Below are positions 11,006-20,757 of a DNA stretch of 64,000 bases, one piece after another. Every line of letters begins with the position of its first letter. The stretch's first letter is position 1. A program made the position numbers and the translations under genes. The notes beneath the pieces were generated by a model. That model saw nothing but the letters and a program-made list of their open reading frames with translations, made no database searches and was not told where the DNA came from. Source of the stretch: Nitrospirota bacterium (lineage in GTDB: Bacteria; Nitrospirota; Leptospirillia; Leptospirillales; Leptospirillaceae); contig JAKARS010000002.1 in NCBI GenBank assembly GCA_021828375.1, forward strand, positions 1-64,000, given 5' to 3'.

Positions 11006-12781
11006 TTATGGGTGGACGGACTGGTTCGGTCCCGTTCCGTCCGTTCCTGATTTGCGTCGTGTCTTTCTCGACATGCGCCAGGCGGCCTGGCGCATGTCGA
11101 GAAGCCGTTCCTGCCGGGAGGCCGGGTCGGAGGGAAGCTCGTACCAGAGCTTCATGAGCGGCGGATCCCTCCGAAGAAGGTCATGAAAGTGTCCCGAACT
11201 GTCGGATTCGGGGCCCGGGTCCGGCTGCGCCCAGAGATCGTCGAGAATGGCCACCAGGGTTGCGTCCTCGACGAAGGCGTAGTCCTCTCTCTTCAACACC
11301 TCTCTCGGGTGCGGGGACTCTCCGTCCACCCACATCCGGAGAAGCTCCACGAGGTGGTTCCTCACGGCCAGGGCGCGGTTTCCGAGGGCGGGGCCTTCGG
11401 ATTCGGCCGCCTTCTCCTTCCGGGCCTCCCGGGCCGCGTCCGGCCCGGAGAGAAGCGAATGGGCCAGAAGATCCTTCATCGTCCCCAGAAGGACGGCGCC
11501 CTTCTGCAGGAGGCGGTCCTGAACCTCGAGGTCGGGAAAGGCCCGGACCATGGCGAGAAAGTCCGAGGCGAGAGCGGCTTTGGCCCCCGGATCCGGGGCG
11601 GCCCTCGCCACGGAGGATTCGAGCCAGTCCAGGACGAAGTCTCCCATGGGAAGGGCCTCTTCCAGGGCCTTTTCCACGCCGGAGCGTCCCTCCCGCTGGA
11701 CCCAGGTGTCGGGGTCCTCTCCGTCGGGGAGCCAGATCGCCCGGAAGGAGAGGTCGGGATCCCAGAGAAAGCGTCCCACGATGCTCATGGCCGCCTCCCG
11801 CCCGGCGCGATCCCCGTCGAAGAGGAGGATGACCTCTCCGGCGCTCTTCTTGATCGTCGAGATGTGGGCCGGTCCCAGGGCGGTTCCCAACGGGGCCACC
11901 ACATTCTCGATTCCCGCCTGGGAGAGGGCGATGACGTCGAAGTATCCCTCGACGACCAGCACCCGTCCCTCCTTTCGGATGGCCCGGGCGGCCTGATCGA
12001 TTCCGAAGAGGATCTCGCGCTTTTTGAAGGTCGGGGACTCGGCCGAGTTCAGGTATTTGGGAGCCCGCCCCCCCGACTCGAGGCTGCGCCCGCCAAAGCC
12101 AACGGGGGCCCCGCCCTCCCGGTCACGGATGGGAATCATCACCCGGTTCCGGAAGAGGTCCCCTCCCCCGTGGCCTCCCGGCCCCGGGACCGCGGGGCGG
12201 ATCATCCCCGCCTCCACGAGGGCCTTTCCGATCCCTTCGGACTCGGCTCCTCCGCGACCGTTCCCCCGGGAGGAGGAAGGATCGGTCCCGAAGGTCTCGG
12301 TCAGGATCGAGGAGGCCGGGGCCCACCCCAGTCCGAATCGCTCCACCGTCCTGTCCGCGAGCTTCCGGGACTCCCGGAGATAGCGTCGCGCGGGCTCCCC
12401 CAGAGGAGAGGCCAGCGCCTTGCGATAGAGCTCCTGGGCCAGAAGAAGGGCCTTCCTGAGACGCTCCCGCCGCTCCCTCTCCTCTGTCGACCCGCGTTCG
12501 GGGAGAGGGATTCCCGACTCCTGGGCCAGGGAGCGCACCACCTCGCCGAAGGACTTGTGGTCGAGCTTTTCGACGAGTCGAAAGACATCCCCGCCGGCAT
12601 GGCAGCCGAAACAGTAATAGAGCTGTTTGTCGGGATCGATCTGGAACGACGGGGATTTTTCTTCATGAAAGGGGCACAGGCCGACCCATTTCTGGCCGCG
12701 CTTTCTCAGGTTGACGTAGCGAGACGCCACCTCGACCAAGTCCGTGGCACGACGGACCGACTCTACCCATTCATCCGCCAT
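11006..12781 (-). CDS. dnaG: DNA primase
   Basis: N-terminal zinc finger CPFHEEKSPSFQIDPDKQLYYCFGCHAGGD; TOPRIM VVEGYFDVIALSQAGIENVVAPLGTAL. Confidence 0.97.
   Translation of the reverse strand: MADEWVESVRRATDLVEVASRYVNLRKRGQKWVGLCPFHEEKSPSFQIDPDKQLYYCFGCHAGGDVFRLVEKLDHKSFGEVVRSLAQESGIPLPERGSTEERERRERLRKALLLAQELYRKALASPLGEPARRYLRESRKLADRTVERFGLGWAPASSILTETFGTDPSSSRGNGRGGAESEGIGKALVEAGMIRPAVPGPGGHGGGDLFRNRVMIPIRDREGGAPVGFGGRSLESGGRAPKYLNSAESPTFKKREILFGIDQAARAIRKEGRVLVVEGYFDVIALSQAGIENVVAPLGTALGPAHISTIKKSAGEVILLFDGDRAGREAAMSIVGRFLWDPDLSFRAIWLPDGEDPDTWVQREGRSGVEKALEEALPMGDFVLDWLESSVARAAPDPGAKAALASDFLAMVRAFPDLEVQDRLLQKGAVLLGTMKDLLAHSLLSGPDAAREARKEKAAESEGPALGNRALAVRNHLVELLRMWVDGESPHPREVLKREDYAFVEDATLVAILDDLWAQPDPGPESDSSGHFHDLLRRDPPLMKLWYELPSDPASRQERLLDMRQAAWRMSRKTRRKSGTDGTGPNQSVHP
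11065..11103. repeat. 39-bp perfect inverted repeat (19-bp arms, single centre base)
   Basis: ttctcgacatgcgccaggc g gcctggcgcatgtcgagaa, read directly from the sequence; lies inside the dnaG 3' end. Confidence 0.95.
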
Positions 12782-12829
12782 CTGTCGTCCGTTCGATTGG
12801 GAGGTGTCCTCTCCCCCAGTCCGGTCCGG

Positions 12830-13285
12830 TCAGGATTTTTCCAGCGCCGCCTTGACCTTCTGGCTGACGATCCTGTTGTCGGCCCGTCCCTTGGTCCGGG
12901 GGGAGAGCCATTGCATCAGGGGTCCCATTCCCTTGGGGCCGGAGGCCTTCGTCTCGGCGATCCCTTCGGCGATGAGCCGATCGATGGCCTCTTCCGACAG
13001 GGGCTCGGGAAGATAGGCCCTGAGAATCGCCTGTTCGGCCCGCTCCTTGTCCGCGAGGTCGGCGCGCCCCCCGGCCGTGAAGCTCTCGATGGACTCGTCC
13101 ATCTTCCGGACCATGGAGGAGATCGTCTCGATGATTTCCTCGTCGGTGAGCGTCGATCCCTTGCCCTTCTCGATCTCCCGGTTCTTGACCTGGGAGAGGA
13201 GAAGACGCAGGACGGACAGCCGGACGGAGTCCTTGGCCTTCAGGCTCTCTTTCTGGTGATCCAGAAGCGTTTCCCGAAGTCCCAC
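12830..13285 (-). CDS. yqeY: GatB/YqeY domain protein
   Basis: 151 aa; LRETLLDHQKESLKAKDSVRLSVLRLLLSQVKNREIEKGKGSTLTDEEI; PKGMGPLMQWLSPRTKGRADNRIVSQKVKAAL. Confidence 0.9.
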   Translation of the reverse strand: MGLRETLLDHQKESLKAKDSVRLSVLRLLLSQVKNREIEKGKGSTLTDEEIIETISSMVRKMDESIESFTAGGRADLADKERAEQAILRAYLPEPLSEEAIDRLIAEGIAETKASGPKGMGPLMQWLSPRTKGRADNRIVSQKVKAALEKS

Positions 13286-13592
13286 TCGTCCCCCTTGTGT
13301 ACAGTTTTAACGGCGATGTGTCGAGACCCCGTGTCGGGCCCCGCGGGTCCCGCACGGGCGTTCGATTCGGGCCCGCATCAGGCGCAACTATGCGTGGAAT
13401 CCTGACCTTGCGGGCATGACAGGAGCGTAGCCTTTTGCATCCCGAGACTCTTGGCCCTGGGGGCGGAGCCAGTCCAGATCGGCTCTGCACGGGTCCCCCC
13501 GACGGTTAAGAGGTCTCCGGGTGTCGACGCGTTCCGGAGCGCCACAGGAATCCCTGTCGCGTCCGGCGGCGGTCTTCAGCGTGGAAAGAGAG

Positions 13593-13790
13593 CTAGCGGA
13601 CCGCCATGCGGGCGCGCTTCAACGCCTTCTTTCGGGCAGCGAGGGCTTTCTTCTTGCGGCGGACGGAGGGCTTTTCGTAATGTTCGCGCTTCTTGACGTC
13701 GGAGAGGATCCCCGCTTTTTCGCACTGTTTTTTGAAGCGCTTGAGGGCGCTTTCGAACGATTCGTTTTCCTTGACGCGAACTCCAGTCAT
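13593..13790 (-). CDS. rpsU: 30S ribosomal protein S21
   Basis: 65 aa: [43 protein letters not shown]. Confidence 0.95.
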   Translation of the reverse strand: MTGVRVKENESFESALKRFKKQCEKAGILSDVKKREHYEKPSVRRKKKALAARKKALKRARMAVR

Positions 13791-13900
13791 TCAAAACCTC
13801 CCTTAATGGATAGGACTGACGCAGACTGTTTATTCTATACCCGGGGGGGAATATTGTCAAAGAAATCTCAGGAGGCCGCGCAGGACAAGGATTTCTCCGG

Positions 13901-14266
13901 TCACCCGGGGGGCCAGCCCATCTCCCGCCCCGCCAAGAGGTGGATGTGAAGGTGGGGGACGGTTTGCCCCCCCTCCCGTCCGGTGTTGACCACGAGGCGG
14001 TATCCCCGTTCCGAGAGACCTTTCTCCGCCACAAGTCCCATCCCCACCGCCAGAAGGTCCGCCATCTCTTCGGCGGCCCGGGGCCCTTTCATGAATTCTC
14101 CGATGTCGGCGGCATGGCGCTTGGGGATCAGGAGACAGTGGTGGGGAGCCTGGGGCGAGATGTCGGCGATCGCCAGGGAGTCGGGAGATTCCCGGAGGCG
14201 TCCCGCGGGGATTTCCCCCCGGACGATCCGGCAGAAAAGGCAATTCTCGGTCGATGACGCGGTCAT
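13901..14266 (-). CDS. HIT family protein (HinT-like)
   Basis: CLFCRIVRGEIPA...HHCLLIPKRH...GGQTVPHLHIHLLAGR (HxHxH motif). Confidence 0.93.
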   Translation of the reverse strand: MTASSTENCLFCRIVRGEIPAGRLRESPDSLAIADISPQAPHHCLLIPKRHAADIGEFMKGPRAAEEMADLLAVGMGLVAEKGLSERGYRLVVNTGREGGQTVPHLHIHLLAGREMGWPPG

Positions 14267-14961
14267 GGGGCCTCTCCTTTTTTGGGGGTGGGCCGGGATC
14301 GTTCCTTCTTTTCCTCGAGCCCCCCCTTTCCTGTGCGTTTTTCCAGGACTCCGAGAACCTCTTCCCAGGGGGTCCGGGTCCGTTCCATGGCCACGAGAAG
14401 GTGGAAGAGGAGGTCGGCCATCTCGGAGCGGGTCCCGGAGGCATCCTCCTCGTAGATGGCGGCCATGGTCTCCCCCGCCTCCTCCACAAGTTTTTTCAGG
14501 AGGGCCGAACGGGGTCCGGAGAGAAGGCGCGCCACATAGGAGGTCTCGGGGTCTTGGTCCTTTCGGAGGGCGATGGTTCCGGCGAGATCCCCCAGGGTCT
14601 CGAAGGCGGGTCTCCCCTCTTCTCCGGGAACGAGGAGACGGCCGTCAAAGCAGCTCTCCGTTCCGGTATGGCAGGTGGGACCCTCCGGCCGGACCAGGGC
14701 CAGGAGCGTGTCCCCGTCGCAGTCGTAGCGGAGCGAGACGAGACGGAGGAAGTGTCCCGAGCTTTCGCCCTTGGTCCACAGGCGCTTCCGGGAGCGGCTG
14801 AAAAAGGTGACCTTCCCGCTGTCGACCGTCCTGTGAAAGGCCTCCCGGTTCATGTATCCCACCATGAGGACCTTGCCGAAGCGGACCTCCTGGGCGACGA
14901 CGGGGCGGAGGGTCTCCCCGTCCGGAAAGAGGGTGCGGAGGATGGCGTCATCCACGGGCAT
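14263..14961 (-). CDS. hisIE: Bifunctional phosphoribosyl-AMP cyclohydrolase / phosphoribosyl-ATP pyrophosphatase
   Basis: [37 protein letters not shown]...[11 protein letters not shown] plus PRA-PH domain [13 protein letters not shown]. Confidence 0.93.
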   Translation of the reverse strand: MPVDDAILRTLFPDGETLRPVVAQEVRFGKVLMVGYMNREAFHRTVDSGKVTFFSRSRKRLWTKGESSGHFLRLVSLRYDCDGDTLLALVRPEGPTCHTGTESCFDGRLLVPGEEGRPAFETLGDLAGTIALRKDQDPETSYVARLLSGPRSALLKKLVEEAGETMAAIYEEDASGTRSEMADLLFHLLVAMERTRTPWEEVLGVLEKRTGKGGLEEKKERSRPTPKKGEAP

Positions 14962-15736
14962 CTCCCGGGCAAAAGGGGTCCATGGGGGGCCTGACCGCCA
15001 CGCCGTGGCCGGCCAGATAGCGCCTCAGGTCGCGGAGATCGACCGTCCCGAAGTGGAAGAGGCTGGCGGCCAGGGCGGCATCGGCACCGGCCTCGAAGGC
15101 CCGTCGGAAGTCCTCGAGGCTCCCGGCGCCGCCCGAGGCGATGAGGGGAACGTCCACCGCCCGGCTGACCGCCCGGAGAAGATCGGTGTCGTAGCCCGTT
15201 TTCGTTCCGTCCCGGTCCATGGAGGTCAGGAGGATCTCCCCGGCGCCCCGGCGCACCCCTTCGACGATCCAGTCCAGGGCGTCGCGGTCGGTGGGGCGGG
15301 TTCCTCCGTGGGAGTGGACCCGCCAGGAATCTCCCTCCCTCCTGACGTCCACCGCCAGGACGATGCACTGGGAGCCGAAGCGGAGGGCCCCCTCGGTGAG
15401 GAGCTCGGGGCGGGCCAGGGCGGCGGAGTTGAGGGAGACCTTGTCGGCTCCCGCGTTGAGGGCCTTCCGGATCTCCTCGGTCGAGCGGATCCCTCCTCCC
15501 ACGGTCAGGGGAAGAAAGACGCGGCTGGCCGTCCTCTCGACGATCTCGAAGAGGGTCCCGCGGTTTTCCACGGAGGCGCCGATATCGAGAAAGCAGAGCT
15601 CGTCCGCCCCCATCCGGTCGTAGAGGGCGGCGGTTTCCACGGGGTCTCCGGCGTCGGTGAGGGATTCGAAGCAGACCCCCTTCACCACGCGGCCCCCCTT
15701 CATGTCGAGGCAGGGGATGATCCGTTTCTTCAGCAT
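14948..15736 (-). CDS. hisF: Imidazole glycerol phosphate synthase cyclase subunit
   Basis: [45 protein letters not shown]. Confidence 0.97.
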   Translation of the reverse strand: MLKKRIIPCLDMKGGRVVKGVCFESLTDAGDPVETAALYDRMGADELCFLDIGASVENRGTLFEIVERTASRVFLPLTVGGGIRSTEEIRKALNAGADKVSLNSAALARPELLTEGALRFGSQCIVLAVDVRREGDSWRVHSHGGTRPTDRDALDWIVEGVRRGAGEILLTSMDRDGTKTGYDTDLLRAVSRAVDVPLIASGGAGSLEDFRRAFEAGADAALAASLFHFGTVDLRDLRRYLAGHGVAVRPPMDPFCPGDARG

Positions 15737-16461
15737 GGGGCGGGGTCCGGTCGGCAGAGGGCCAGGGCCTGGGAGAGGTCCACGGCCCCCGTATAGAGGG
15801 CCCGGCCCACGATGGCCCCGGAGACCTTCGCCTCCCGGAGCCGGAGGATGTCGTCGAGGGAGCCGATGCCGCCGCTGGCGATGACCGGCACCGAAAGGGT
15901 CTCCGCGAGCTCCCGGTAGACCGGAAGGTTCGGCCCTTCGAGCATCCCGTCCCGGGCGATGTCGGTGTAGACGAATCCCGCCACGCCGTCGGAGGCCAGG
16001 CGCTTCATCGTCTCCCCGGGCGCGCCCCCGGTGGTCTCAAGCCACCCGGAAATGGCCATCTTCCCCTCCCGGACATCGACGCCCACAAAGAAGCGCCCGG
16101 GGCACTCCCGGAGCATGGCCGCCAGAAAGTCGGGGTTGGTGAGGGCCCCCGTGCCCAGAACGAGCCGTTCCACCCCCAGGTCGAGGATGCGGCGGGCCGT
16201 GTCGAGGGTGCGGATGCCTCCTCCCACCTGGATCTTCCCCCGGAAGGCGCCGATGATGGCCTCGAGGGCGCGAAGATTCCCCGGCTGTCCCGTCTTGGCC
16301 CCGTCGAGGTCGACCACATGGAGCCATGTCGCCCCCTTGTCGAAGAAGCTTCGGGCCGCCCGGGCCGGATCCTCCTCGTAGACGGTGGCCCGGGCAAAGT
16401 CCCCCTGGGTGAGTCGGACGACCCGTCCGCCGGAGAGGTCGATCGCCGGATAGAGCTGCAT
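15730..16461 (-). CDS. hisA: ProFAR isomerase
   Basis: [53 protein letters not shown] at 16461 chosen over the longer ORF start. Confidence 0.96.
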   Translation of the reverse strand: MQLYPAIDLSGGRVVRLTQGDFARATVYEEDPARAARSFFDKGATWLHVVDLDGAKTGQPGNLRALEAIIGAFRGKIQVGGGIRTLDTARRILDLGVERLVLGTGALTNPDFLAAMLRECPGRFFVGVDVREGKMAISGWLETTGGAPGETMKRLASDGVAGFVYTDIARDGMLEGPNLPVYRELAETLSVPVIASGGIGSLDDILRLREAKVSGAIVGRALYTGAVDLSQALALCRPDPAPC

Positions 16462-16462
16462 G

Positions 16463-17086
16463 CTAGAGTCCTCCAAAATTTTCAAGAAGCGTGAGTCCGG
16501 CCGCCTGGCTCTTTTCGGGATGGAACTGGACCGCCGCGATCCGTCCGCGCCCCACCATGGAGGGATACGGCCCCTGGTAGTCGGTCTCTCCCAGGACCAG
16601 ATCCCGGTCGGAGGTGCGGACCCGGTAGGAATGGACAAAGTAAAAGTCGGGTCTTGCGGGAAGCCGGCTCCAGAGGGGATGGGGAGAGGTGCGGACCACG
16701 TCGTTCCATCCGATCTGGGGGACCTTGCCCCGGGCGGGGTCGAAGGGCACGATCTCTCCGGAGAAGAACCCGAGTCCCCGGTGGGTCCCGAACTCCTGGC
16801 TCGTGTCGAAGAGAAGCTGCATCCCCAGGCAGATGCCGAGAAAGGGGCGATCCTCCCGCAGCCATCGCTCGATGACGGGGATCCACCCCTTGTGTTCGAG
16901 CCGGGCCCGTCCCTCGCCGAAGGCCCCGACGCCGGGAAGGACCAGGTGGGTCGGGGCGAAGGCCGCCATCTCCTCCGGAGAGGCGAGGATGCCCACCCGG
17001 TGGCCGCTGGCCTCCAGGGCCTTGGCCACAGAGTGGATGTTCCCCATGTCGTAGTCGATCACGCCTGTCCGGGGAGGGGCTCCCAT
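16463..17086 (-). CDS. hisH: Imidazole glycerol phosphate synthase glutaminase subunit
   Basis: VIDYDMGNIHSVAKALEASGH; LPGVGAFGEG; FLGICLGMQLLFDTSQE. Confidence 0.95.
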   Translation of the reverse strand: MGAPPRTGVIDYDMGNIHSVAKALEASGHRVGILASPEEMAAFAPTHLVLPGVGAFGEGRARLEHKGWIPVIERWLREDRPFLGICLGMQLLFDTSQEFGTHRGLGFFSGEIVPFDPARGKVPQIGWNDVVRTSPHPLWSRLPARPDFYFVHSYRVRTSDRDLVLGETDYQGPYPSMVGRGRIAAVQFHPEKSQAAGLTLLENFGGL

Positions 17087-17697
17087 CAGAGGGTCCCCTT
17101 GGTGGAGGGGACGCCCGTCTGCCGGGGATCGGGGGCCACGGCCATCCTGAGCGCCCGGGCGAAGGACTTGAAGAGGGCCTCCGCCTTGTGGTGGCTGTTT
17201 CGTCCCGAGAGCAGGTGGAGGTGGAGGGTGAGCCGGGCCTTCTGGCTGAAGGCCTGGAAAAAGTCCTCCAGAAGATCGAGGTCAAAGTCCCGGACCCGCT
17301 CCCCCCGGTCCAGGGGGCAGTCGTAGACGAGGAAGGGGCGCCCCGAGAGATCCACCACCGTCCGGGCCAGGGACTCGTCGAGGGGGGCATAGAAAAATCC
17401 GTAGCGGCTGATGGCGGTCCGCTCTCCCAGGGCCTGGTCGAAAAGGCTTCCCAGGAGGAGTCCGGTGTCCTCCACCGTGTGGTGCCAGTCGACGTGGAGA
17501 TCCCCCGTGGCGGCGAGGGAGAGGTCGAAGAGACCGTGGCGCCCCACCTGGTCGAGAAGGTGGTCGAAGAAGGGCATGCCGGTGGAGATGTTGGTCTTTC
17601 CGGTGCCATCGAGGGCGAGCGTTCCCTCGATGCGGGTCTCCCGGGTCTCCCGAAGCAGGGTGGCCGTCCGGGGGGATGGAAGGGGGGAAGGGGTCAT
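17086..17697 (-). CDS. hisB: Imidazoleglycerol-phosphate dehydratase (monofunctional)
   Basis: STGMPFFDHLLDQVGRHGLFDLSLAATGDLHVDWHHTVEDTGLLLG; SGRNSHHKAEALFKSFARALR; ATG at 17697. Confidence 0.96.
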   Translation of the reverse strand: MTPSPLPSPRTATLLRETRETRIEGTLALDGTGKTNISTGMPFFDHLLDQVGRHGLFDLSLAATGDLHVDWHHTVEDTGLLLGSLFDQALGERTAISRYGFFYAPLDESLARTVVDLSGRPFLVYDCPLDRGERVRDFDLDLLEDFFQAFSQKARLTLHLHLLSGRNSHHKAEALFKSFARALRMAVAPDPRQTGVPSTKGTL

Positions 17698-18776
17698 GCC
17701 GGTCCTTTCATGAGGGAGGAGAGGGCCTCGAGAAATCGCCGGAGTTCGTCTTTCTCTCCGACTGTCACCCGAAGGCAGTTCTCGAGGAGCGGGTGGTCCG
17801 GGGACATGTCGCGGACGGCAATCCCGAAGGATCGGAGTCCGGCGTCGAGCTCCCCCGAGGATCTGGATTCGGTGCGGAAGAGGATGAAGTTGGCCTGGGA
17901 GGGAAAGGGGCGGATCCCGGGGATGCGGCCCAGGGCCGCGAGCAGGCTCTCCCGTCGCGCCGCGGTCCGTCGGGCCCGCGCCTCCAGGGCCGGGAGGGCC
18001 TCCCGGCAAAGAAGGGTCCCGGCCGACTGGAGAAGGGCGTCGACGTTGAAGGGGAGACGGGCCTTGTCCAGCCGGGAGAGAATCTCCGGAGAGGCGGCAA
18101 GCCACCCCAGCCGGATCGCCGCCAGCCCCAGCTTCGAGAGGGAGCGGAGGACCATCAGGTTGGGGAATCGTCCCAAGAGGGAGAGGTGGCTTCTTTGGGC
18201 AAAGGGAGCATAGGCCTCATCGATCAGCACCCCGCCCGGGGCGATCTCCGCAATCCGTTCAATGTCCTCGGGGGCCAGCGCCTCTCCCGTCGGATTGTTG
18301 GGATGGGAGAGCACCACCAGGGCGGGGGCCTCGTGCCGGATCGTCCCAAGGAGCCGGTCGAGGGAGAGGGTGAGGTCCGTCTCCAGGGGAACCGTCACCA
18401 CCGGTCGCCCGGTGAGCTGGGCCAGGTTCCGGTACATGGGGAAGGAGGGTTCCACAAGGAGAAGCGGGCCGGAGACGGCCAGGAAGAGGATCTCCAGCAG
18501 TTCGTCCGATCCTTTTCCCAGTAAAATATGATCCGGATCGACCCGGAAGTGTTTTCCGAGGCTCTTCCTGAGATCCCGGGAGTCACTGTCGGGATAGCGG
18601 CTGAGGGTGAGCGAGGCAAAGGTTCGCCCCATCCGTCTCAGGAATCGCGGAGAGAGGGGCGCCCAAGGCTCCAGGCGGTCAAGACGAAGAAGGGGGGGGG
18701 AGCTTTCCGTCAGAGTTCGGGGCCGTCCCGCCTCGGTGAGGTCCTCCCGAAGCCATTCGAGGGTCGCCGGGCTCAT
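17694..18776 (-). CDS. hisC: Histidinol-phosphate aminotransferase
   Basis: Class I/II aminotransferase (ILLGKGSDELLEILFLAV; LSHPNNPTGEAL; RSLSKLGLAAIRLGW) inside the his cluster. Confidence 0.93.
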   Translation of the reverse strand: MSPATLEWLREDLTEAGRPRTLTESSPPLLRLDRLEPWAPLSPRFLRRMGRTFASLTLSRYPDSDSRDLRKSLGKHFRVDPDHILLGKGSDELLEILFLAVSGPLLLVEPSFPMYRNLAQLTGRPVVTVPLETDLTLSLDRLLGTIRHEAPALVVLSHPNNPTGEALAPEDIERIAEIAPGGVLIDEAYAPFAQRSHLSLLGRFPNLMVLRSLSKLGLAAIRLGWLAASPEILSRLDKARLPFNVDALLQSAGTLLCREALPALEARARRTAARRESLLAALGRIPGIRPFPSQANFILFRTESRSSGELDAGLRSFGIAVRDMSPDHPLLENCLRVTVGEKDELRRFLEALSSLMKGPA

Positions 18777-20089
18777 GGGGCGGGCCTTCGCCGCAGCGCT
18801 GCCGACCGGGCGTGGCCTTCGAGCCCTTCGGCGCGGGCCAGGATCTCGGAGACCTCCAGGATCCGGTCAAGCTCCGGGATCGCCTCCCCTCCCCGGGGAT
18901 CCCCCACGAGGCTTGTGCGCTTCATGAAGGTTTCGACGCCCACCGGGGAGGCGAAGCGGGCGGTCCCGTTGGTGGGAAGGACATGGCTGGGACCGAAGCA
19001 GTAATCCCCGGCCGCCTCGGGAACCCCGGAGCCCAGGAAGATGGCGCCGGCATTCCTGACCCGGGCGGCGAGGTCTCCGGGGTTTTCCACGCAGAGCTCG
19101 AGGTGTTCGGGGGCCAGAAGGTCCGAGACCTCGAGGGCGAGATCGAGGGTGTCGAGCACGAGAATCGCGCCAAAACGCTCGAGGGAGGCGCGGGCGATCC
19201 CTTCCCGGGGAAGGGACGCCAGCTGTCTGTCGAGCTCCTCCGCGACGGCGGCGGCGAGCGCCTCGGAGTCGGTGAGAAGGACGGCCGAGGCCTGCGTGTC
19301 GTGTTCGGCCTGGGCCAGGAGGTCGGCCGCCACCCAGGGGGCCTTGGCCCCCCTGTCGGCCACGATGACGACCTCGGTGGGTCCGGCGATCATGTCGATG
19401 GCGATGGTTCCGTAGAGCTGGCGTTTGGCCTCGGCCACATAGCGGTTTCCCGGTCCCACGATGGCATCGACGGCCGGAAGGGTCTCGGTCCCGAAGGCCA
19501 GGGCCGCGACGCCGTGGACGCCCCCCACCGGAAAGATCCGGTCCACCGTGGCCGCATGGCAGGCGGCGAGAACGACCGGGGCGATGCCCTCCGGTCCCGC
19601 CGGGGTCAGGACCGAGATCTCCCGGACTCCGGCCACCCGGGCCACCGTGGCGGTCATGAGGACCGTCGACGGATAGAGGGCGGTGCCTCCCGGGACATAG
19701 ACGGCCACCCGGTCCAGCGGGGTCCAGCGCATTCCCCCCCGGGGACCGGCCGGGAGATCGACCATGGCCTGGCGGGACCTCTCATGGGTGGCCCGGATGC
19801 GCTCTGCGGCATAGGCCAGGGCCTCGCGCAGGGGAGGGGCGAGATCCTTCCAGGCGGCCTCGGCCCGGTCCCGGGAGAGTTCGAGGTCCTTTTCCCCGCC
19901 GGAAAACCCGTCCAGCCGGCGGGCCCAGTCGAGGAGGGCCGCGTTCTTTCCGCTACGGACGGAGGCGATGATGTCCGAGACCCGCTCTCTCACGGATCGG
20001 GCCTCTTCATCCTTTCCCCGGGCCAGGACGGGGGCAAGGATCTCCCGGGCCTGGTCCAGATCCTTGACGCGGTTTACCTTCATGGTCAT
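18773..20089 (-). CDS. hisD: Histidinol dehydrogenase
   Basis: GPGNRYVAEAKRQLYGTIAIDMIAGPTEVVIVAD; LLAQAEHDTQASAVLLT. Confidence 0.97.
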   Translation of the reverse strand: MTMKVNRVKDLDQAREILAPVLARGKDEEARSVRERVSDIIASVRSGKNAALLDWARRLDGFSGGEKDLELSRDRAEAAWKDLAPPLREALAYAAERIRATHERSRQAMVDLPAGPRGGMRWTPLDRVAVYVPGGTALYPSTVLMTATVARVAGVREISVLTPAGPEGIAPVVLAACHAATVDRIFPVGGVHGVAALAFGTETLPAVDAIVGPGNRYVAEAKRQLYGTIAIDMIAGPTEVVIVADRGAKAPWVAADLLAQAEHDTQASAVLLTDSEALAAAVAEELDRQLASLPREGIARASLERFGAILVLDTLDLALEVSDLLAPEHLELCVENPGDLAARVRNAGAIFLGSGVPEAAGDYCFGPSHVLPTNGTARFASPVGVETFMKRTSLVGDPRGGEAIPELDRILEVSEILARAEGLEGHARSAALRRRPAP

Positions 20090-20101
20090 CAGCCCTCCGG
20101 T

Positions 20102-20746
20102 CTACCCTGAAATCACGGGAGATTCTGGAACATGGGGACGAATTCTGTCGATGAGCGTCCGTACCGCCTCGTTTTTTGTGGCCCAGGAGGAGGGGTTCAC
20201 GATGAAGCGGGCGGTGGACGGGAGGATCTCTTCCTCGATCTCCAGACGATTCTCCCGCAAGGTTCGTCCGGTGGCCACCAGATCCACGATCCAGTCGGCG
20301 AGCCCCGTCCGGGGGGCGAGCTCAAGGGAGCCATACAGCTTGAGGATCGAGACCGGAATGCCCCGGGCAAGGAAGTGGGCCTCGGTGATCCGCGGATACT
20401 TCGTGGCGATCCGGAGCGCCCGCTTTTCTTCCCCCATGGGCCGGTTCTCTTCCGGGCGCGCGACGACCAGGCGACAGTATCCGATATTGAGGTTGAGGGG
20501 GGAGATGACCTCCCGGTTCTGTTCCTCGATCTGGTCCCGGCCCACCACGCCCGCATCGGCCCCTCCGAACTCGACATAGGGGATGACGTCGGTGGAGCGG
20601 ACAAAGAGGATGGAAAGGGAGCCGCAGTCGGAGCGTGAGGTCAGGGCCCGGGGATTCTTCTTGTAATCGGCGAATCCATAGCCGCCCTGTTCGAGGAGGG
20701 AGAGGATGTCCTCGAACATCTTTCCCTTGGGAAGGGCCAGGACCAA
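20102..20746 (-). CDS. hisG: ATP phosphoribosyltransferase, short form
   Basis: LALPKGKMFED; GGADAGVVGRDQIEE; RIATKYPRITEAHF; DWIVDLVATGRTLRENRL. 214 aa, lacks the C-terminal regulatory domain; TTG start. Confidence 0.95.
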   Translation of the reverse strand: MVLALPKGKMFEDILSLLEQGGYGFADYKKNPRALTSRSDCGSLSILFVRSTDVIPYVEFGGADAGVVGRDQIEEQNREVISPLNLNIGYCRLVVARPEENRPMGEEKRALRIATKYPRITEAHFLARGIPVSILKLYGSLELAPRTGLADWIVDLVATGRTLRENRLEIEEEILPSTARFIVNPSSWATKNEAVRTLIDRIRPHVPESPVISG

Positions 20747-20757
20747 AGGCTGCGCGC

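Noticed and set aside
13365-13385. tRNA T-loop-like gttcgattc in the rpsU-yqeY gap
   Set aside because: Flanking bases do not form a T-stem and no cloverleaf could be built.
11183-13405. 740-aa ORF antisense to dnaG/yqeY
   Set aside because: Both underlying minus-strand genes are unambiguous. Long antisense ORFs are expected at this GC content, and the translation is low-complexity G/E/P/R-rich.
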